Origin: Nitrospirota bacterium
GTDB lineage: Bacteria; Nitrospirota; Thermodesulfovibrionia; Thermodesulfovibrionales; UBA1546
DNA length: 5,593 bases
NCBI GenBank assembly: GCA_004298625.1
Contig: SCSY01000114.1
Location: forward strand, 1 to 5,593
Reading direction: 5' to 3'
Shown: positions 5,186 to 5,593 of the stretch, in pieces
Numbering within the stretch: position 1 is the first letter of the stretch
Layout: each line of letters begins with the position of its first letter
Position numbers and translations under genes: made by a program
Notes under the pieces: model-generated
The model's input: only the letters and a program-made list of their open reading frames with translations
What the model was told of the DNA's origin: nothing
Database searches by the model: none

Positions 5186-5593
5186 ATGGCATTTACTGCG
5201 AGCGAACATGAGATACTGATTGTTGATGATGACTCCAGCATCCGGTTTTTTCTTGGGGAGCTTCTGAAGAAGGAAGGCTTCCGGTTTGCTACAGCAGGGA
5301 CAGGCGCCGAGGCAAGTGCCCTTTTAAAAAATTACGAATACAGTCTTGTGCTTCTCGATGAAAAGATGCCCGGCATGAGCGGCATCGAGGTCCTTGAACA
5401 TATAAAGGCAGAGGGCTATCCCATGCCTGTGATAATGATAACCGCTTATGGTTCGAAAGAGCTTGCAATAAGGGCCCTCAAACAGGGGGCCTATGATTTT
5501 TTCACGAAACCCGTTGATATAGAAATTGTAAGAACGGTCATAAGCAGGGCGATTGAAAAATACGAACTTCAGAAAGAGATCCAGGCCCTGAAG
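5186..5593 (+). CDS. Response regulator, NtrC-like receiver domain (partial, C-terminus beyond window)
   Basis: This is the first part of a two-component response regulator; 136 codons are visible and the frame is open at the window edge. The receiver domain spans about residues 8-125. It has the acidic pocket in ILIVDDDSSIR (D14-D16), the phosphoacceptor D58 in LVLLDEKMPGMSG, the switch Thr86 in MITAYGS and the conserved Lys108 in FFTKPVD. The end, AIEKYELQKEIQALK, resembles the helical linker that joins receivers to an AAA+ sigma-54 activator domain in NtrC/AtoC proteins. That output domain is not visible, so HD-GYP, GGDEF or a kinase remain possible. The start is an ATG with AGGAG at 5177-5181, 4 nt upstream. 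It diverges from tlyA across 141 nt; no cognate kinase is in view. Confidence 0.9.
   Translation, partial: MAFTASEHEILIVDDDSSIRFFLGELLKKEGFRFATAGTGAEASALLKNYEYSLVLLDEKMPGMSGIEVLEHIKAEGYPMPVIMITAYGSKELAIRALKQGAYDFFTKPVDIEIVRTVISRAIEKYELQKEIQALK

Overview
The window suggests a Gram-negative (diderm) bacterium of moderate GC content. It carries a compact tolQ-tolR-tolA-tolB-pal locus on the minus strand. Upstream of it lie a TlyA-type rRNA methyltransferase and a conserved protein of unknown function, and a response regulator diverges from these on the plus strand. The gene content, the style of the unknown protein and the short heptamer and TTAACC-like repeats remind me of Nitrospirota (Thermodesulfovibrionia) or Desulfobacterota/deltaproteobacterial lineages. 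This placement is an inference from memory, not a search.

Layout from right to left, in the direction of minus-strand transcription. At 5186-5593 (+) is the start of a response regulator, cut off by the window edge after its receiver domain. At 5045-5185 is a divergent intergenic region with an extended -10 promoter candidate facing each way. At 4313-5044 (-) is tlyA. At 3630 to 4307 (-) is a repeat-rich helical protein of unknown function, 5 nt behind tlyA and probably co-transcribed with it. At 3460-3626 is a 167-nt gap with a candidate tolQ promoter and a degenerate TTAAGG/TTGAG repeat that forms an imperfect inverted repeat. At 1-3459 (-) are tolQ, tolR, a short tolA, tolB and the 5' part of pal.

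The tol genes are tightly packed. tolQ/tolR overlap by GTGA, and tolR/tolA and tolA/tolB overlap by ATGA; pal follows tolB after 25 nt with a strong ribosome binding site. Together they encode the proton-driven Tol-Pal machine: inner-membrane motor TolQR, periplasm-spanning TolA, periplasmic propeller TolB and outer-membrane lipoprotein Pal. This machine supports outer-membrane integrity and constriction during division.

The most unusual signal is in the 5' end of tolB. Its signal-peptide region is largely built from short tandem repeats: four copies of a GTGTCAG heptamer just after the start codon, a 9-nt duplication, and four copies of a TGTTCAC heptamer running up to the predicted cleavage site. 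All are read in frame, and together they supply much of the hydrophobic core. No wholly new multi-gene system is evident; the repeats and the unknown tlyA-linked protein are the parts worth a second look.
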